From: Actinomycetota bacterium | GTDB lineage: Bacteria; Actinomycetota; Thermoleophilia; Gaiellales; Gaiellaceae | Length of the DNA: 6,953 bases | Assembly: GCA_005884155.1 (NCBI GenBank) | Contig: VAXD01000115.1 | Location: 1-6,953, forward strand | Direction: 5' to 3' | In this document: piece after piece, positions 4,872 to 6,953 of the stretch | Layout: each line of letters opens with the position of its first letter | Position numbering within the stretch: position 1 is the stretch's first letter | The notes under the pieces: generated by a model | The model's input: the letters and a program-made list of their open reading frames with translations, nothing else | What the model was told of the DNA's origin: nothing | Databases searched by the model: none | Program-made: the position numbers and the translations under genes

Positions 4872-6143
4872 TCAGTAACTGACGCCGAGCTCGGCGAGCC
4901 GGCTGAAGATGAGCGAGGCGACCATCGATCCCTCGCCGACCGCCGCGGCAACGCGCTTCGTCGAACCGTGCCGCACATCGCCTGCGGCGAACAGCCCGAC
5001 CCGGCTGGTCTCGAGCGGCAACGGATCGCGCTCGAGCGGCCAGCAGTCCGGCAGTTTCCCATCAGCAACCAGGTCCTGGCCCGTGAGGATGTAGCCCCGC
5101 TCGTCAGTGAGCACGTGCTCCCGGGAGCACCACTCGGTGTGCGGCGACCCGCCGATGCAGAGGAAGACGCCGTCGACGGCCTGGTCCTGCATCTTTCCGG
5201 CGGAGTCGGTGAAGGTCACTCCGCTGAGCGCCCCGTCGTTCGTGTGCAGCTCGGTCAGCACAGTCTCGAGATGGACGTCGATCAGCGGGTGCTTCTCGAT
5301 CCGCTCGATCAGGTAGGCGGACATACTCTTGCTGAGCGACTCGCCGCGGACGAGCATCGTCACGCGAGCGGTCTGATTTGCGAAGTTGAGCACGGCCTGA
5401 CCTGCCGAGTTGCCGGCGCCGACCACCACGACGTCCTGGCCGGAGCACTGGGCGGCCTCGCTCCGGCCGGCTCCGTAATAGACGCCGTCGCCGATCAGGT
5501 CGTCGATGCCTTTCAGCTCGAGGCGGGTCCAATCCATTCCGGTAGTCGCGAGGACGACCGAGGCGCTGACCTCGGAGCCGTCGTCGAGGATCAACCCGAC
5601 CGGCTCGTCGTGGCCGTTCATCCGGCTGCCTCTGACTCCGCGCAGGAAGAGCAGCTCGGCTCCGAAGCGTTCGGCCTGCCGGGCTGCAAGCCGCGTGAGC
5701 TCAGCGCCGCCGATCCCTTCGGGGAAGCCGAAGAAGTTTTCGATCAGGGTGGCGTACGAGGCTTGGCCCCCGGGCAGGTCGGTATCGCAGACGAGCGTGG
5801 CGAGGCCGTCCGAGGCGGCGTAGACCGCGGCCGCGAGCCCCGCCGGCCCTGCGCCGATGACGACGAAGTCGTAGTGCTTCCGCTTCGCGGAGCGGTAGTC
5901 GGGACCCCAGGCCGCGATGATCGACTCGACAGTCGCGCCCTGGAACGTCTGCTCCACGTCGACGAGCACCGGCAGGGCGGCACCCTGGAGGCCGAGCTTT
6001 TCGAGCAGCTGGTCGGCGTCAGCGGAGCCGGCCTCGTGCCACTCGTACGGCTGTGCGGAGCGGGTGAGGAAGTCGCGCAGCCGGTAGTGCTCGGCGTCCA
6101 TCCTGCGGCCGACGACCTGGAGCGTTGGCCTGACCGGGCTCAT
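4872..6143 (-). CDS. thioredoxin-reductase-like FAD/NAD(P)H oxidoreductase without CxxC
   Basis: 423 residues from ATG 6143. Residues 1-80 resemble the thioredoxin/glutaredoxin-like N-terminal domain seen in some actinobacterial reductases (R-L-R-D-F-L-T-R, then L-P-V-L), but with no cysteine pair. Residues 91-423 are a two-dinucleotide flavoprotein of the TrxR fold: FAD motif G97-A-G-P-A-G102, G-G-Q-A-S at 125-129, E-N-F-F-G-F-P at 135-141, NAD(P)H motif G242-A-G-N-S-A-G248, and second FAD motif F-A-A-G-D at 385-389, followed by S-T-K-R-V-A-x-A-V-G-E-G. In true thioredoxin reductases a C-x-x-C lies just before the NADPH motif; here that position reads V-Y-Y-G-A-G and the protein has no CxxC at all. 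It therefore probably does not reduce thioredoxin by the normal relay and may pass electrons directly to another acceptor. No Shine-Dalgarno site precedes ATG 6143. It heads the operon with the zinc-finger and LanC-like genes and is divergent from the ArsR-type gene. Confidence 0.92.
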   Translation of the reverse strand: MSPVRPTLQVVGRRMDAEHYRLRDFLTRSAQPYEWHEAGSADADQLLEKLGLQGAALPVLVDVEQTFQGATVESIIAAWGPDYRSAKRKHYDFVVIGAGPAGLAAAVYAASDGLATLVCDTDLPGGQASYATLIENFFGFPEGIGGAELTRLAARQAERFGAELLFLRGVRGSRMNGHDEPVGLILDDGSEVSASVVLATTGMDWTRLELKGIDDLIGDGVYYGAGRSEAAQCSGQDVVVVGAGNSAGQAVLNFANQTARVTMLVRGESLSKSMSAYLIERIEKHPLIDVHLETVLTELHTNDGALSGVTFTDSAGKMQDQAVDGVFLCIGGSPHTEWCSREHVLTDERGYILTGQDLVADGKLPDCWPLERDPLPLETSRVGLFAAGDVRHGSTKRVAAAVGEGSMVASLIFSRLAELGVSY

Positions 6144-6155
6144 ACGGCGATGGTA

Positions 6156-6167
6156 CTGCCGCGGCAG
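6156..6167. promoter_or_regulatory. 12-bp perfect palindrome between divergent genes, possible operator
   Basis: CTGCCGCGGCAG reads the same on both strands. It lies 13 bp upstream of the flavoprotein ATG, inside the 54-bp divergent gap, and a second CCGCGG core follows at 6172-6177. The position suits a repressor site for the flavoprotein operon, but GC-rich palindromes of this size can arise by chance, and no protein can be assigned to it. Confidence 0.35.
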
Positions 6168-6184
6168 CTCGCCGCGGTAGTCGC

Positions 6185-6190
6185 TATAGT
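6185..6190 (+). promoter_or_regulatory. -10 promoter element of the ArsR-type gene (probable leaderless message)
   Basis: TATAGT matches five of six positions of the TATAAT consensus and stands out in very GC-rich sequence. It ends 7 nt before the ATG at 6198, so transcription would begin at or next to the start codon. There is no Shine-Dalgarno site, consistent with a leaderless mRNA. No good -35 element is seen. Confidence 0.6.
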
Positions 6191-6205
6191 GAACCCAATG
6201 GTTCA
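6190..6205. promoter_or_regulatory. inverted-repeat operator over the ArsR-type start codon
   Basis: TGAACC-CAAT-GGTTCA is a perfect 6+6 inverted repeat with a 4-nt spacer. It abuts the -10 element and contains the ATG at 6198, so a dimeric repressor bound here would block both polymerase and start site. ArsR-type winged-helix proteins bind such dyads, and the adjacent gene's own product is the obvious candidate. Autoregulation is inferred. Confidence 0.6.
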
Positions 6206-6509
6206 GAATACGACGACCACCGACCGCGCCTTTGCAGCTATCGGCGACCCGACCCGCCGCGCCGTCCTCGAGCGGCTCGGCGCCGGTAGTGCAACGATCA
6301 GCGAGCTCGCCGAACCCTTCGGCATGTCGCTGACCGGGATGAAGAAGCATGTCCGGCTGCTCGAGGAGGCGGAGCTCGTGACAACGGAGAAGGTCGGCCG
6401 GGCCCGCAGGTGCATGCTCGCGCCCTACGCCTTCGAGGGCATCAGCACCTGGCTGCAGCGGCTCGACCGCTTCGCCCAAATCGTCGAACGGACGAAAGGA
6501 GACCGATGA
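6198..6509 (+). CDS. ArsR-family winged-helix transcriptional regulator
   Basis: 103 residues, typical ArsR/SmtB size. D-R-A-F-A-A-I-G-D-P-T-R-R-A-V-L at 9-24 is the family's first helical block; I-S-E-L-A-E-P-F-G-M-S-L-T-G-M-K-K-H-V-R-L-L-E at 34-56 is the helix-turn-helix, and residues about 60-75 form the wing with G-R-A-R-R. The E-L-C-V-C-D-L metal site of arsenic/zinc sensors is absent (S-E-L-A-E-P-F instead), and the only cysteine is Cys72, so it is not expected to sense metal by the classical site. It belongs to the subgroup often found beside DUF1801 and SRPBCC/AHSA1 genes. ATG 6198 is chosen because the peptide starts M-V-Q as in relatives and the -10 element sits 7 nt upstream. The stop overlaps the DUF1801 start as ATGA, indicating a coupled operon that this protein probably represses. 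The signal it senses is unknown. Confidence 0.92.
   Translation: MVQNTTTTDRAFAAIGDPTRRAVLERLGAGSATISELAEPFGMSLTGMKKHVRLLEEAELVTTEKVGRARRCMLAPYAFEGISTWLQRLDRFAQIVERTKGDR
6495..6501 (+). promoter_or_regulatory. ribosome binding site of the DUF1801 gene
   Basis: AAAGGAG lies 4 nt before ATG 6506, inside the last codons of the regulator gene. It fixes this ATG as the start over earlier in-frame codons. Confidence 0.75.
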
Positions 6510-6925
6510 GCACCACCAAGAAGAAGGACGGATTCACGGCCGAGGAGAAGGCCGCGATGCGGGCGCGCGCCAAAGAGCTGAAGAGCAAGGAGGACGGGGA
6601 AAGCGCCGTGCGCGCCGCGCTGGCCGAGATGTCGCCGAAGGATCGCGCACTCGGCAAGCGGATTCACGCGATCGTCACGGAGAGCGCCCCGGATCTCGTT
6701 CCGAAGACCTGGTACGGAATGCCCGCGTACGCGAACAAAGACGGCAAGGTCGTGTGCTTCTTCCGCAACGCGGGGAAGTTCAAAGAGAGGTACGCGATGT
6801 TCGGCTTCAACGACAGTGCGAACCTCGACGATGGCTCCATATGGCCGATCGCCTACGCGCTCACAGAGCTGAGCGCAGGCGACGAAAGCAAGATCCGCAA
6901 GCTCGTGACGAAGGCGGTGAGCTGA
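6506..6925 (+). CDS. DUF1801 domain protein (YdhG-like)
   Basis: 139 residues. A lysine/glutamate-rich N-terminal helix (about 9-31, E-E-K-A-A-M-R-A-R-A-K-E-L-K) is followed by the DUF1801 domain: P-K-T-W-Y-G-M-P-A-Y, K-V-V-C-F-F, K-F-K-E-R-Y-A-M-F-G-F and L-D-D-G-S-I-W-P all lie in the C-terminal two thirds, and the last helix ends with I-R-K-L-V-T-K-A-V. The fold is that of YdhG/frataxin-like small proteins. An iron-chaperone role has been proposed for a Bacillus relative, but no activity is established for this subgroup. No signal peptide or membrane segment is present, so it is cytoplasmic. The gene overlaps the regulator by ATGA and has a strong AAAGGAG, so it is expressed with it; another gene begins 2 nt after its stop. 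Family call is confident, function is not. Confidence 0.9.
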   Translation: MSTTKKKDGFTAEEKAAMRARAKELKSKEDGESAVRAALAEMSPKDRALGKRIHAIVTESAPDLVPKTWYGMPAYANKDGKVVCFFRNAGKFKERYAMFGFNDSANLDDGSIWPIAYALTELSAGDESKIRKLVTKAVS

Positions 6926-6927
6926 CG

Positions 6928-6953
6928 ATGAACGACACCACCGTCACCACCCC
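6928..6953 (+). CDS. start of a third gene of the regulator operon, product not identifiable
   Basis: ATG 6928 begins two nucleotides after the DUF1801 stop and follows AAGGCGGTGAG with a suitable spacer. Only M-N-D-T-T-V-T-T-P is visible before the window ends. In operons with this type of ArsR regulator the following gene is often an SRPBCC/AHSA1-domain protein, which would fit, but nothing in nine residues proves it. Confidence 0.55.

Noticed and set aside
4860..6509. A very long plus-strand open frame opposite the whole flavoprotein gene that runs on, in frame, into the ArsR-type gene.
   Set aside because: Its translation before 6198 is low-complexity and matches no family, while the minus strand encodes an intact flavoprotein. 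Only the last 103 codons are the real regulator. Long antisense frames are common in GC-rich DNA.

Overview
The window is a gene-dense, strongly G+C-rich bacterial segment. Third codon positions are almost all G or C, GTG and probably TTG starts occur, ATGA overlaps couple neighbouring genes, and one promoter sits so close to its ATG that the message is probably leaderless. With the gene families present, this suggests an actinobacterial chromosome, possibly from the Thermoleophilia; that placement is inference from style, not from a marker gene. No rRNA, tRNA, CRISPR array, insertion sequence or long gene-free stretch was seen.

Left block, minus strand, 1838 down to 1: an APC-type amino-acid permease, then after 18 nt a MaoC-type (R)-specific hydratase, then by ATGA overlap the start of a medium-chain dehydrogenase/quinone-oxidoreductase-like protein that leaves the window. 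This looks like one transcription unit for uptake plus acyl-CoA or carbonyl metabolism.

Middle block, plus strand, 1881 to 3406: a YfeX-like dye-decolorizing (heme) peroxidase divergent from the permease, followed by a six-helix HdeD/DUF308 membrane protein. The latter ends tail-to-tail with the next block; the two stop codons share the palindrome CTAG.

Right-centre block, minus strand, 6143 down to 3403: a tight three-gene unit of (1) a thioredoxin-reductase-like flavoprotein with a thioredoxin-fold-like N-terminal domain but no redox CxxC, (2) a free-standing UBP-type zinc-finger protein 10 nt downstream, and (3) a LanC-like cyclase overlapping the zinc-finger gene, with a complete zinc and catalytic motif set but no lanthipeptide dehydratase, precursor peptide or transporter in view. 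This is the most interesting part of the window: a redox flavoprotein, a module whose eukaryotic relatives bind protein C-termini, and a thiol-addition enzyme fold made from one operon.

Right edge, plus strand, 6198 to the end: a small ArsR-family repressor without metal-binding cysteines, a DUF1801 protein overlapping it by ATGA, and the first nine codons of a further gene. A perfect inverted repeat lies across the repressor's presumed transcription and translation start, so the unit is probably autorepressed. The 54-bp gap between the divergent flavoprotein and repressor genes also holds a separate 12-bp perfect palindrome.
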